A stretch of DNA of 64,000 nucleotides from VRUE01 sp963816785 (GCA_963816785.1 CAWFLL010000002.1:62001-126000); one strand, 5' to 3'; shown: positions 8,563 through 16,701, numbered from the stretch's first letter. A program made the numbers and translations. The notes: generated from the sequence alone by a model not told the origin.

Positions 8563-9438
8563 CTATTCCAGAACGGCCGTGGTAACGCTGCCGACGCCGA
8601 GGAGGCCGGGGCCGGCGTGGGCGCCGATCACCGGCCCGACCTCGGAGATGAAGGCCGGCTCGCAGCCGAAGATTTCGCGGCATTCGTCGGCGAGCACGTT
8701 CGCCGCCTCGGCGTCCTGGATGTACTGGACCACCCAGGCGTCGGCTCCCGACTCGTGACGCTCGCGGGCATATTCGCGCAGCCGCTCCAACGACCTCGCG
8801 CGGGTCCGCACCCGCTCGATCGGGGTGATCTCATCCTCGAGGGTGAGGATCGGCTTGATCTTCAGCGCCGAGCCGATCCAGGCGCGGGCGCCGCCGATCC
8901 GGCCTCCCCGGCGCAGGTACTCGAGGGTGTCGATCGCGAACCACATCTTCAGCTCCTCCCGTGCCTGCCGGGCGCGAGCCACCGCCTCCTCGCCTCCCGC
9001 TCCAGCGGCCGCCGCCGCCGAGGCCGCCAGCGTGCACAGCCCCATCCCGCCACAGGCCGATCGCGAGTCGAAGAGGTGGATGTGCTCGCCTCCCTTGCCC
9101 TCGGCGATCAGCCGCTCGCGGGCCTGGCCGGCCGCCTCGAAGGTGCCCGAAATGCCCGAGGAGATGTGGATCGAGGCGATTTCCCGGCCGGCGTCGAGCA
9201 ACGGCTCATAGACGGCGACGAAATCGCCGACGGAAGGCTGCGACGTCGTCGCGCCCCCCTTCGAGGCCCGCAGCCGTTCGAAGAACGCGCCGTAGTCGTC
9301 GATCTCGGCCTCCGGCTGCTGGTCGCCGTCGATCGAGACGTAAAGGCTGATCACCTCGATCCCACGCTCGGCTACGAGCTCGCTGGGGAGATAGCAGGTC
9401 GTGTCGCAGACCACGGCGGTCTCTCGTCCCTCACTCAA
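8563..9438 (-). CDS. DegV-family fatty-acid-binding protein
   Basis: This 291-residue protein matches DegV/FakB-type proteins. It opens with VVCDTTCYLP, has the ligand-loop segment GGATTSQPS, the IHISSGISGT motif and the LRRGGRIGG segment, and ends with HAGPGLLGVG. FakB proteins present a fatty acid to the kinase FakA for phosphorylation. No FakA gene is seen nearby, so the partner is unknown. The start is a TTG at 9436-9438, with no internal Met alternative close by. It diverges from erpA 42 nt away, and the TACACT (9468-9473) just before the erpA start is a probable -10 box. Confidence 0.88.
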   Translation of the reverse strand: MSEGRETAVVCDTTCYLPSELVAERGIEVISLYVSIDGDQQPEAEIDDYGAFFERLRASKGGATTSQPSVGDFVAVYEPLLDAGREIASIHISSGISGTFEAAGQARERLIAEGKGGEHIHLFDSRSACGGMGLCTLAASAAAAAGAGGEEAVARARQAREELKMWFAIDTLEYLRRGGRIGGARAWIGSALKIKPILTLEDEITPIERVRTRARSLERLREYARERHESGADAWVVQYIQDAEAANVLADECREIFGCEPAFISEVGPVIGAHAGPGLLGVGSVTTAVLE

Positions 9439-9480
9439 GTCCGCTCGATTCTCTCAGACCGGGCAGCTACACTTTATGAA

Positions 9481-9855
9481 GTGACCGATTCACCGAAAGC
9501 GGCGATCACCCTCAGCGACAAGGCGGTCGAGAAGATCGACGAGCTGCTGGGCTCCCAGGACGAGGCGGAGGCGCAGGCGCTCCGCGTCGCGGTTCGGGGA
9601 GGCGGCTGTTCCGGCTTCCAGTACGCGCTTGCCTTCGATCGCGCCAAGGAGGACGACCACGTCTTCGAGGTCGACGGCGTCGCCGTCGTCGTCGACAAGG
9701 CCAGCATGCAGTTCGTGTTCGGCTCCGAGGTCGACTACGTCGAAGGTCTGCAGGGCGCCGGCTTCCAGGTCAACAATCCGAACGTCGTTGCGGCATGCGG
9801 GTGCGGCTCCTCATTCCAGGTGAAAGAGGACACTGGCGAGACTGCCGCCGTCTAG
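9481..9855 (+). CDS. erpA: Iron-sulfur cluster carrier, HesB/ErpA family
   Basis: This 124-residue A-type Fe-S carrier has the three conserved cysteines: one in RGGGCSGFQY and two in CGCGSSF near the C-terminus. It should accept a cluster from the assembly scaffold and deliver it to apo-proteins in the cytoplasm. The GTG at 9481 was chosen because the family core (ITLSDKAVEKI) begins ten residues later. A -10-like TACACT ends 7 nt upstream, so the transcript is near leaderless. Its last codons (positions 9816-9855) are duplicated at 12063-12099 on the far side of an inserted island, so the present C-terminus (KEDTGETAAV) may have been supplied by the island. Confidence 0.9.
   Translation: MTDSPKAAITLSDKAVEKIDELLGSQDEAEAQALRVAVRGGGCSGFQYALAFDRAKEDDHVFEVDGVAVVVDKASMQFVFGSEVDYVEGLQGAGFQVNNPNVVAACGCGSSFQVKEDTGETAAV
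9816..9831 (+). repeat. Direct repeat (left) at erpA 3' end, candidate att site
   Basis: The 16-mer CCAGGTGAAAGAGGAC lies in the erpA coding end and recurs exactly at 12063-12078. After a variable 9-12 nt both copies are followed by CCGCCGTCTAG, which includes the erpA stop. This is the pattern left when an element integrates in the 3' end of a gene and brings a replacement end. Confidence 0.7.
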
Positions 9856-9904
9856 GGCGCTTTCTAGAGCGGTTTCCGCTCGGGCGCCGAACGGGGGGAG
9901 GGCC

Positions 9905-9926
9905 GAATTGCAACCGGATTGCAACC
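9905..9926 (+). repeat. Inner direct repeat, left copy
   Basis: GAATTGCAACC then GGATTGCAACC; 20 of 22 positions match the copy at 11923-11944. The unit is itself a near-tandem of TTGCAACC. Confidence 0.6.
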
Positions 9927-9977
9927 CGCTTCGGCGGCAAATCTAAATCCTGGCGTACCTCGGATGGCAAGGGAGCA

Positions 9978-10187
9978 TACAGGGTCTACGTGGACGAGAC
10001 GGGCGACCGCGGATGGGGAGGTAGCTCGAGCCCGATATTCGTTATGTCAGCCGTGATTGTCAGAGACGCCGAGGTGGATCGGCTCAAGGCGGTCCGCGAC
10101 GACATCTGCGACGCGCTCGGGAAGCCGACTTCGACGACACTCCATTGGGCCGAGAACATCAAGACGCACCCGGGTCGCTTACATTGA
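9978..10187 (+). pseudogene. Truncated DUF3800-family gene
   Basis: The in-frame segment opens with YRVYVDETGDRG, the hallmark N-terminal motif of DUF3800 proteins, and continues (PIFVMSAVIVRD ... LHWAENIKTH) for about 69 residues before a stop at 10187. Family members are normally some 200 residues or longer, so two-thirds is missing. No convincing start codon precedes the motif in frame; a GTG at 9990 falls inside it. DUF3800 genes are common on mobile elements and have an RNase H-like acidic signature. This copy is presumably non-functional. Confidence 0.6.
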
Positions 10188-10222
10188 TGGGTCCCGGCTC
10201 CGCTGAGGGCGGCGTGCCGAAC

Positions 10223-10861
10223 CTAGGATTCGGCGCGGAAGGTGATGCCGTCGAGAACACACGTGGTTGAGCCACATTTCACTGCCCCGGAAACTTCGGG
10301 GAGTTCCGGTTCCGACGACGGCCATACCGCGATGTTTCCTCCACCGCTGATAATTGGGAACTGCTGAAGTGTCGCGGGGCGATAGCCAGGGGGTAATTGA
10401 TAAGCGGTATCCCCGACCGCGCAGCTTAGATAGACGCCCTCAAGGTGCACGACCTCCTCATGGTCCTTGAAGAATCTGGGGGGCCTTTCAACCTGGGGTT
10501 GGCAGTTGTGCTGAAACTCAGGCTCACCCGGTGTTCCAACCACATGCCAGGCTTCGGGGGCGGCAAGTGAGTTGGCAACGCTTGCCGTACCAGCGGTGGT
10601 CGCATTGCCGGCGCTCGGCACGGTGCCCAGCGTAGATGAGTCGATCTGGGCTCCGGTCAGGCTCTTTTTCTTGATCTTGGCAGCGGTTACGGCTTCCTTC
10701 TTGATTTTCGCCGTGGTGACCGAGTTCTTCTTCAGCTGCTTGGGCCCGACCGTGTTCTTGCCGAGGTGACCGGCGGCGTAGGCACCGCCCCCCAGCAGCA
10801 GGAAGAAGCACATCGTTGACATCACGTTGGCGTAGGTCAGCTTGCCGCGCAGGTTCTTCAC
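10223..10861 (-). CDS. Secreted protein with N-terminal TM and K-rich ~10-residue repeats
   Basis: This 212-residue protein starts at GTG 10861 with a GGAGGA Shine-Dalgarno. A hydrophobic signal or anchor (about 12-32) is followed by repeats of about ten residues (NTVGPKQLKK, NSVTTAKIKK, EAVTAAKIKK, KSLTGAQI), then a short Ala/Thr/Ser stretch and a ~115-residue C-terminal domain with two close cysteines (VKCGSTTCVL). The same N-terminal plan occurs in the gene cut by the right edge (63825). The repeats could form a small beta-solenoid. The function is unknown. It is carried by the island in erpA. Confidence 0.7.
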   Translation of the reverse strand: MKNLRGKLTYANVMSTMCFFLLLGGGAYAAGHLGKNTVGPKQLKKNSVTTAKIKKEAVTAAKIKKKSLTGAQIDSSTLGTVPSAGNATTAGTASVANSLAAPEAWHVVGTPGEPEFQHNCQPQVERPPRFFKDHEEVVHLEGVYLSCAVGDTAYQLPPGYRPATLQQFPIISGGGNIAVWPSSEPELPEVSGAVKCGSTTCVLDGITFRAES

Positions 10862-11236
10862 CTTGTCCTCCGTCCGGTCGAGGCTTTAGGCCCAGTTCAC
10901 CCGAAGGCCCGAACCCCTGTCGATGACGCTAGTCCTCATGGGCGCACGCGTCAATCGGGGGGAGGCTCTAGAACTGCGGGGAGAGAAATCCGTCAGAGCG
11001 GGGTGTCGCTGGGCCGCAGACCCACGATTGCCTGGCCCACCCCCTGCGCACCGCCACTGCCTACCCCTTGGCCGCGTGCCGACCGCCGAGCGCACCCGCG
11101 CCGACGTGGAACGCGTCCAGCAGCGTGACGCGAACTTCCCAGGCAGCAGCTCCCAGGACCTGCTCATGGCGAGGATGCGGGCGGTGATCATCGCCCAGCG
11201 AGCCCAAGCGGCGCCCGTCTGGCTGAGTAGGACGCC
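10862..11236. other. Non-coding stretch within the island
   Basis: Roughly 375 bp between the secreted repeat protein and the HdeD-like gene. Short reverse-strand frames exist here but show no family motif, no credible SD and normal shadow composition. I see no RNA gene. Confidence 0.4.
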
Positions 11237-11809
11237 TCAGGGCGTGGGTGCCAGTCTGGAGGCTTCCTCCCGGACCTCGTGCATTCCCCAACCCAGGGCG
11301 GCGACGGCGATCCCGTTGAGGATGAAGCCGATGCCGACCAGGACTGCCAGGGTCGCGTAGCCGATCTCCGGCGTAGCGACGATGACGGTTCCCGCGAGGA
11401 TCTCCACCAGGCCGGCGATGCCGTGCCACATGCGGTGCTCGTACTCCTCGAAGGCGGTGACGAAGCGGATCACTCCGACCGTGATCAGCCAGAGCCCGAT
11501 CAGGAGAGCTACCGCCGCGACGCCCGCGATCGGGTGGCGAATAAGCAGCACCCCGACGATCGCGGTTATGACGCCGAACAGCGCGACGAGGCCGCGGTTG
11601 CTCGTGCCTCGGAAGAATGCACTAGCGATCTCGAAGATGCCATCGAGCAGCAGGTAGATGCCAACGATCACTGCGAGCGCCGCGAGGCTGTCTCCGGGCT
11701 GGAAGAGGACGATCACCCCCGCCACCACGCTCAGCGCGCCCACCAGCACGAGCAGCCACCAGCCCCAGGTGACCTGCTTCAGATCCGGCTCATAGTGGGT
11801 CTCTTGCAT
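11237..11809 (-). CDS. HdeD-family (DUF308) membrane protein
   Basis: The 190-residue product starts at ATG 11809, 6 nt after GGAGGTG. It has about six transmembrane helices arranged as repeated pairs, with DUF308 motifs (LVGALSVVAGVIVLFQPG, GIYLLLDGIFEI, LLIGLWLITVGVIR). HdeD proteins are linked to acid resistance in E. coli; in actinomycetes the role is unproven. An in-frame upstream start at 11854 lacks an SD and was not used. It is the third identifiable coding region of the island between erpA-tail repeats. Confidence 0.85.
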   Translation of the reverse strand: MQETHYEPDLKQVTWGWWLLVLVGALSVVAGVIVLFQPGDSLAALAVIVGIYLLLDGIFEIASAFFRGTSNRGLVALFGVITAIVGVLLIRHPIAGVAAVALLIGLWLITVGVIRFVTAFEEYEHRMWHGIAGLVEILAGTVIVATPEIGYATLAVLVGIGFILNGIAVAALGWGMHEVREEASRLAPTP

Positions 11810-11922
11810 CGCTGCACCTCCGTCGATCGACTGGTAGCGCCCAGCATCTCTCATAGCTGGGGGTATGTCCAGAAGGAGGCGGCCCGGGACCTGCGGCCTG
11901 GAGGCGCTGAGAGCGACGCCTA

Positions 11923-11944
11923 GAACTGCAACCCGATTGCAACC
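11923..11944 (+). repeat. Inner direct repeat, right copy
   Basis: GAACTGCAACC then CGATTGCAACC; partner of 9905-9926 (20/22 identical), in the same orientation, near the right end of the island. Confidence 0.6.
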
Positions 11945-12062
11945 GAACGTCGCCGAACTGGCCGGATTCCACCGGACGGGGCATCACGGTCACTAGGCGA
12001 AGTCCCTGCTAATCCGGACTATCCGGAATAGACCGTTAGAGGGCAACATGAACCCGGCCTAA

Positions 12063-12078
12063 CCAGGTGAAAGAGGAC
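12063..12078 (+). repeat. Direct repeat (right), displaced original erpA tail
   Basis: This exact copy of the 16-mer at 9816-9831 is followed by codons for AAASAV and the stop at 12097-12099. Read in the erpA frame it gives QVKEDAAASAV, so it is most simply the pre-insertion 3' end of erpA. Confidence 0.7.
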
Positions 12079-12109
12079 GCGGCCGCGTCCGCCGTCTAGC
12101 AGCGGGCGG

Positions 12110-12490
12110 CTATTCGATCTTCAGCGGCGGCGACTGCGCCGGTGGCGCGGCCTGCAGCGCACTCGCGGGCTGATCGACTCCGAGCGCCTCGGCCAGCTCG
12201 CCGGACTCGAACATCTCCTCGACGATGTCGGCGCCGCCGAGCAGCTCGCCGTTGACGTAGAGCTGCGGGAACGTCTGCCAGTCGGAGATCTCTGCGGTCA
12301 CCTCGCGCAGGGGCTGCAGCGCCGGCAGCACGTCGATCGCCCCGTACTCGACGTCCATCGCGTCGAGGACCTGCACGACCCGCATCGAGAACCCGCAGCG
12401 CGGAGCTTCCGGTGTGCCTTTCATGAACAGCAGCACCGAGTTGCCCGCGATCAGCTCCTCGACCTTCGATCTCAACTCAGCGTCAGCCAT
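12110..12490 (-). CDS. grxD: Monothiol (CGFS) glutaredoxin
   Basis: This 126-residue protein has the diagnostic RCGFSMRVV active site (CGFS), a GSH-binding WQTFPQLYVNG segment with the cis-Pro, and GGADIVEEM. These are features of Grx4/GrxD-type monothiol glutaredoxins, which bind a [2Fe-2S] cluster with glutathione or another thiol and transfer or store clusters, often with BolA. The last ~20 residues are an Ala/Pro-rich tail beyond the usual family length. It lies 18 nt downstream of bolA on the same strand and so probably forms an operon with it. Both sit next to the displaced end of erpA. Confidence 0.92.
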   Translation of the reverse strand: MADAELRSKVEELIAGNSVLLFMKGTPEAPRCGFSMRVVQVLDAMDVEYGAIDVLPALQPLREVTAEISDWQTFPQLYVNGELLGGADIVEEMFESGELAEALGVDQPASALQAAPPAQSPPLKIE

Positions 12491-12508
12491 CGGAACAGCC
12501 TAGCGACA

Positions 12509-12745
12509 TCACTCGCTCGGAACTGAAGTCCTGATCGACAGCGCGTGGATCTGGCCGTCCTCGAAGCGCTCCACCACCGCGGCCTTGACCAGCCGATGCT
12601 GGTCGATCCGGGATAGGCCCTCGAACTGGGGCGCTGCGACGGTCGCCCGCAGGTGGTCGCCGGCGCCGGTCTCGTCGATCACCTCGACCTCGGCGCCCGG
12701 CAGCGCCGCCTCGATCATCGCCTCGATCTCCCCCAGATCGGCCAC
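12509..12745 (-). CDS. bolA: BolA-family protein
   Basis: This 78-residue protein starts at GTG 12745. The BolA core is clear: an N-terminal helix (IEAMIEAALPGAEVEV), the DHLRATV strand and the SRIDQHRLV helix containing the conserved His region. BolA proteins pair with CGFS glutaredoxins to bind or relay [2Fe-2S] clusters. Here the partner gene grxD follows after 18 nt, which supports that role strongly. The fprA stop lies 20 nt upstream. Confidence 0.9.
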   Translation of the reverse strand: MADLGEIEAMIEAALPGAEVEVIDETGAGDHLRATVAAPQFEGLSRIDQHRLVKAAVVERFEDGQIHALSIRTSVPSE

Positions 12746-12765
12746 GAGCGGATTCTATGGCGGAG

Positions 12766-14172
12766 CTAGCCGGAGACCTTCTCGGCCAGGGCGTCGAACA
12801 TCTCCTCGACCCTGACGAACTTCACCCGGGGGCGGCCGTGCGGCTCGCCGCGACCGACCTCCGCGTCGTCGATCGCCTGCCAGTCCTCGAAGCTGACGAA
12901 GCGGATGCCGCGCTCGCCGAGGAGGCCCTCGACCGCTCCAGGATCCGGGTCCGCGGGGTCGAGAAGGGTCCCGGCGGCGATGTCGGCGAGCAGGTTCCGG
13001 ACGGTCTCCAACGCGTCCTTCTTGTTGGTGCCGATCACGCCGGAGGGGCCGCGCTTGATCCAACCGGCCGTGTAGTGGCCGACCCTGTGGCCCGCGTCGT
13101 GGGAGTCGAGCACCCGGCCTCCGTCGTTGAGGATCAGACCGCGCTCATCGTCGAAGGGCACGCCCTCGATCGGGACGCCGCTGTAGCCGACCGAGCGCAG
13201 GATCAGCCCGCACTCGAGCTCCTCGCGCTCGCCGCTGTCGCGGGCGCGCAGGGCGCCGCCCTCCTCGACCAGCTCGTTGCGGCCGATCACGACCCTCTCG
13301 ACCTTGCCGTCGCCCTGGATCTCGACCGGGGAGGAGAGGAAGCGCAGCACGATTCGCCTGCGCTTGCCCTCCGGGCTGCGCTGGGAGAACTCGCGCAGGG
13401 TCTCGACGTTGACCCGGGTCGTCTTGTCGGCCTCCTCGGACTCGAGGTAGGCGGCGCTGGCGGGGTCGAGCTCGACCTCGGACTCGGCGACGACGACTTC
13501 GGCGTCCTCCATCGCGCCGAGCTCCTTGATCTCCGGGTTCGTGAAGGCGGCCTGGACGGGGCCGCGGCGGCCGAGGACGACGATCTCGCGGATCTCGCTG
13601 CGGTCGAGCGCCTCGATCGCGTGGTCGGCGGTGTCGGTCTGCCGCAGCTCGTGATCGGTGAGCGCGAGCATCCGGGCCACGTCCGTCGCCACGTTGCCGT
13701 TGCCGATCACCACCGCCCGCTCGGATGAGAGGTCGAATTCCTCCTCGCAGTAGTCGGGGTGGGCGTTGTACCAGCCGACGAAGGCCGTGGCCGCGTGGCT
13801 CCCGGGCAGGTCTTCGCCGGGGATGCCGAGCTGGCGGTCGGTCTCGCAGCCGAACGTGTAGACGATCGCGTGGTAGAGGCGCTCCAGGTCCTGCACCTCG
13901 ATGTCGTGGCCGACCTTGACGTTGCCGAAGAAGCGGAAGCCCTCGCGGGCCGCGGTTTTCTCGTAGATTCGGATCACCGACTTGATCTTCGGGTGGTCGG
14001 GCGCGACCCCGCCGCGGACGAGGCCGAACGGCGTCGGCAGCCGGTCGAAGAGGTCGACCTGGGCGTGCGTCGACTCATCCTTGAGGATGTGCTCGGCGGC
14101 GTAGAAACCGGAGGGGCCGGCGCCGACGATCGCGATGCGGACGGGGTTCTCTGGAGTGCCGATCTTGCTCAT
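12766..14172 (-). CDS. fprA: NADPH-ferredoxin/adrenodoxin-type reductase
   Basis: This 468-residue flavoprotein has an FAD-binding VGAGPSGFYAAEH near the N-terminus, the FGLVRGGVAPDH segment typical of the adrenodoxin-reductase branch, and the NADPH-site motif GNGNVATDVARML. The C-terminal GWIKRGPSGVIGTNK is the conserved FAD-proximal motif. Mycobacterial FprA transfers electrons from NADPH to ferredoxins. In this setting it could feed Fe-S assembly or haem enzymes. The length is normal for the family. It is co-oriented with bolA-grxD and separated from them by only 20 nt. Confidence 0.92.
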   Translation of the reverse strand: MSKIGTPENPVRIAIVGAGPSGFYAAEHILKDESTHAQVDLFDRLPTPFGLVRGGVAPDHPKIKSVIRIYEKTAAREGFRFFGNVKVGHDIEVQDLERLYHAIVYTFGCETDRQLGIPGEDLPGSHAATAFVGWYNAHPDYCEEEFDLSSERAVVIGNGNVATDVARMLALTDHELRQTDTADHAIEALDRSEIREIVVLGRRGPVQAAFTNPEIKELGAMEDAEVVVAESEVELDPASAAYLESEEADKTTRVNVETLREFSQRSPEGKRRRIVLRFLSSPVEIQGDGKVERVVIGRNELVEEGGALRARDSGEREELECGLILRSVGYSGVPIEGVPFDDERGLILNDGGRVLDSHDAGHRVGHYTAGWIKRGPSGVIGTNKKDALETVRNLLADIAAGTLLDPADPDPGAVEGLLGERGIRFVSFEDWQAIDDAEVGRGEPHGRPRVKFVRVEEMFDALAEKVSG

Positions 14173-14228
14173 GTCAATGATTCGCGCTCACGCTCATCGG
14201 ACGCGGAAGGATAGGGAACGCGCGTTCG

Positions 14229-14924
14229 CTAGGTCGCGGCCGGGACCGCGCTCGGCGTTCCGTCGAGGGCGTCGAGCGCCCTGCCGACCGACATCGCCAC
14301 GCAGGTGAAGATCGGCGTCTCGCGCTCGGTGAAGGCGCTCGACTCGGTCGGGCGAAGCTCCTGGACGAGGTCGAGGAACTCCCCGGGGTCATCGCCCTCG
14401 AAGGCGACGACGAACTCCTGGTCGTCGAGCCCGAACGAGTAGGAGGTGTTGATCGTGATCTCCGGGTGCCGGCGCCCGACCTCGATGTGGCTTTTCATGA
14501 TCCTGCCGCGCTCCTCCTCCGGCAGCCCGTACCAGCGCCGCTGCTTGACCATCGGGTAGAGGAACAGATACTTGCGCTCCGAGACGCAGATCTCCGGCCT
14601 GGCCGCCTCCTCGGAGTAGGGCGAGCGCTTGGTCATCGAGAGATACGAGTACGGCGTCGTCGCCCACTTCGCGAGCGCGCTCTGCCCGAGGACGACATGG
14701 AACGTGTGAAGGTCATCCAGGTTCGGGCTCTGGCTGAGCAGCACCAGGTCGACGTCACCGCGCGTTCCTATGGTTGAGTAGGCGCGGAGCGAGCGGTCGA
14801 GGGCGAAGTCCTCGCAGGCGGCGAAAAACTCCCGCTTGTCGGCGGCGCGCAACTCGGCGTCGCGGCGGCGCCACTCGGGGTCGATCTTGAAGAACGTGAA
14901 CTTGGCAAACGTGCGGTCGGCCAT
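14229..14924 (-). CDS. hemQ: Coproheme decarboxylase (chlorite-dismutase family)
   Basis: The 231-residue reading from ATG 14924 matches the HemQ/ChdC branch: FTFFKIDPEWR near the start, PYSYLSMTKRSPY, then KYLFLYPMVKQRRWYGLP, and FVVAFEGDDPGEF. In monoderm bacteria this enzyme decarboxylates coproheme III to haem b as the last step of the coproporphyrin-dependent pathway. The longer upstream frame was rejected because the family begins at this Met. The start lies only 16 nt from the divergent start of the membrane gene at 14941, so at least one transcript must be leaderless or nearly so. Confidence 0.88.
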   Translation of the reverse strand: MADRTFAKFTFFKIDPEWRRRDAELRAADKREFFAACEDFALDRSLRAYSTIGTRGDVDLVLLSQSPNLDDLHTFHVVLGQSALAKWATTPYSYLSMTKRSPYSEEAARPEICVSERKYLFLYPMVKQRRWYGLPEEERGRIMKSHIEVGRRHPEITINTSYSFGLDDQEFVVAFEGDDPGEFLDLVQELRPTESSAFTERETPIFTCVAMSVGRALDALDGTPSAVPAAT

Positions 14925-14940
14925 CGGGATCACCTTAGCG

Positions 14941-16641
14941 ATGGCAATTGGGACGGGGCTTGGGTGGGGGGCGCCGCACGCGAGTGCGCACTCGACGATC
15001 GCCTGGCTGCCGAGCGGCACGTCGCCGGAGGAGCTTGCGGACATCGGGCTTTCGCCGGGATTGATGAGCGCCGGGTTGGGGTCGCTGCCGGCGGGCCAGA
15101 CCTATCTCGACATCGGCCAGGGCAACCGCGTCTTCGACTCCCTCTATGACGACGACCTCGAGAGCGACGTGGGGGACGACGTCTGCGCGCCGGTGCGCTC
15201 CCCGGCGGTGGTCGAGCGGGCCGAATCGGCCCCTGCGGACATCGTGCCCGGCCTGCTCGCCACCACGCTCGCTCGCGCCGGAGAGCGGTGCGAGGTCCGC
15301 GACGCGACGCTGCGCCTGGTCGCCAGCTTGGTAGGCGATCTGCGCGGAGATGACCTCCTGATTGCGATCGAGAGGCCGCCCCCGGCGAAGAACGAGGGGC
15401 TCGCGATCGGGATCGCCGGGCGGGGCTTCGACGGCAACCTGACCTCGGACAGCACCAGGCTCGACGGCTACGTCCTCTCCACCGACGTCGCGCCGACGAT
15501 CCTGACCAGGCTCGGGGTCGCCGTCCCCGACGAGATGTCGGGGCAGGCGATCCGAACCGTCGGAGACGTCGATCCCGCCGCGGTGGAATCCCTCGGCGCG
15601 CGGATGGCGGTGATCTCGGAGCGGCGGGGTCCGGTGATCGGCCTCGCGCTGCTGGCCTGGCTTGTCGCTCTCGGCCTCCTCGCAGCCACTCTGGGGGGTG
15701 TCGGGGCCCGCGGGGCGGTGCGCGTTGTCGGCCTCAGCGTCGTCTACCTGCCACTGGTGCTGCTGCTCGCCGCCGCGCTGGAGCCGAGCCGGGCGGTCGA
15801 ACAGGTCCTGACGCTTGCCGTCCCGCCGCTGCTCGCGTACCTGACCTTGACGTTGGTCGGCGGCTACGGCGCGCTGGCCGTGGCGAGCGGTGCCACAGTG
15901 CTCGCCTGCGCGGTCGATGTGATCGCCGGCTCGCCCCTGACCTCGCTCTCGCTGCTCGGCCCGAACCCTGGGCTCGGGGTGCGCTTCTATGGGATCGGCA
16001 ACGAGCTCGAGGCGCTGCTGGCGGTGCTGGTGATTGCCGGCACCGGCGCAGCGCTGACCGGATTCGTGCCGCGGCTGCCCGCTTCGCGCGCCGCCGCCTG
16101 CTTTCTCGCCGTCGGCCTCATCCTCGCCTTCGTCTTCGCGTTTGGCCGCTTCGGCGCCGACGTCGGGGCGGCGATCGTGCTGTCGTTCGGATCGGCGGTC
16201 GCCGCCGCGGTGATCGCCGGGCGAGGCCTGCGCTCTGGGCTGCTCATCTTCGCCGCCCCGATCGCCGCCGTCGCCCTGCTCGCCCTGATCGACCTTGCAT
16301 CCGGCGCGAACGCCCACCTGACCCGCTCGGTACTCGACGCCGGCGGCCTCGACCAGGTCGCCGATGTCGCCCAGCGCCGCCTCGAGCTCTCGGCCCATAG
16401 CTTCACCCGCCCGATCGTCTATCTCTTTCTTCCGCTGGTCGTCGCGGTTGCCGTGCTGGCGTACCTCGGCCGCGACAGGATCGAAGGCTGGCTACGCTCG
16501 CCGGCGATGCGTGCCGGGATGTTCGGCGCCCTGGCGGCGGTCCTGATCGGCGCTCTCGCCAACGACTCCGGCGCTCTCGTAATCGAGATCGGCACCGCCT
16601 ACCTGCTCGTGTTTCTCGGCTTTGCCTGGTCCGAAAACTGA
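14941..16641 (+). CDS. Polytopic membrane protein with alkaline-phosphatase-like ectodomain
   Basis: The product has 566 residues. After a short N-terminus (TIAWLPSGTSPEELADIGLSP) comes a ~200-residue non-membrane domain containing GYVLSTDVAPTILTRLGV and VPDEMSGQAI, which resemble the C-terminal part of sulfatase/alkaline-phosphatase-fold proteins. From about residue 220 there are roughly ten transmembrane helices with a conserved-looking loop (LGPNPGLGVRFYGIGNELEAL). I do not recognise a named family. A role in envelope polymer synthesis or modification is only a guess. The metal-binding N-terminal half of a true phosphatase fold is not evident, so catalysis is doubtful. The start ATG 14941 has no SD and is probably leaderless. 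Confidence 0.7.
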   Translation: MAIGTGLGWGAPHASAHSTIAWLPSGTSPEELADIGLSPGLMSAGLGSLPAGQTYLDIGQGNRVFDSLYDDDLESDVGDDVCAPVRSPAVVERAESAPADIVPGLLATTLARAGERCEVRDATLRLVASLVGDLRGDDLLIAIERPPPAKNEGLAIGIAGRGFDGNLTSDSTRLDGYVLSTDVAPTILTRLGVAVPDEMSGQAIRTVGDVDPAAVESLGARMAVISERRGPVIGLALLAWLVALGLLAATLGGVGARGAVRVVGLSVVYLPLVLLLAAALEPSRAVEQVLTLAVPPLLAYLTLTLVGGYGALAVASGATVLACAVDVIAGSPLTSLSLLGPNPGLGVRFYGIGNELEALLAVLVIAGTGAALTGFVPRLPASRAAACFLAVGLILAFVFAFGRFGADVGAAIVLSFGSAVAAAVIAGRGLRSGLLIFAAPIAAVALLALIDLASGANAHLTRSVLDAGGLDQVADVAQRRLELSAHSFTRPIVYLFLPLVVAVAVLAYLGRDRIEGWLRSPAMRAGMFGALAAVLIGALANDSGALVIEIGTAYLLVFLGFAWSEN

Positions 16642-16701
16642 CTAAGGCAAGCGTCGAACTCGCTCTTGGACGGCGCTTGCCGGGGCGAGGACGTTTCTGA
16701 G

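Larger units (their letters stand above)
9832..12062. mobile_element. Small genomic island inserted in the erpA 3' end
   Basis: The ~2.2 kb between the two erpA-tail direct repeats separates erpA from the glutaredoxin/BolA genes that normally accompany Fe-S genes. It contains a truncated DUF3800 gene, a secreted K-rich repeat protein and an HdeD-like membrane protein, with long non-coding stretches. A second, inner pair of direct repeats (9905-9926 and 11923-11944) lies inside it. No integrase is present, so this looks like a decayed or non-autonomous remnant. Confidence 0.6.

Noticed and set aside
10886..11429. Reverse-strand short frames inside the erpA island
   Set aside because: No SD, no family motif, and overlapping frames of similar quality.
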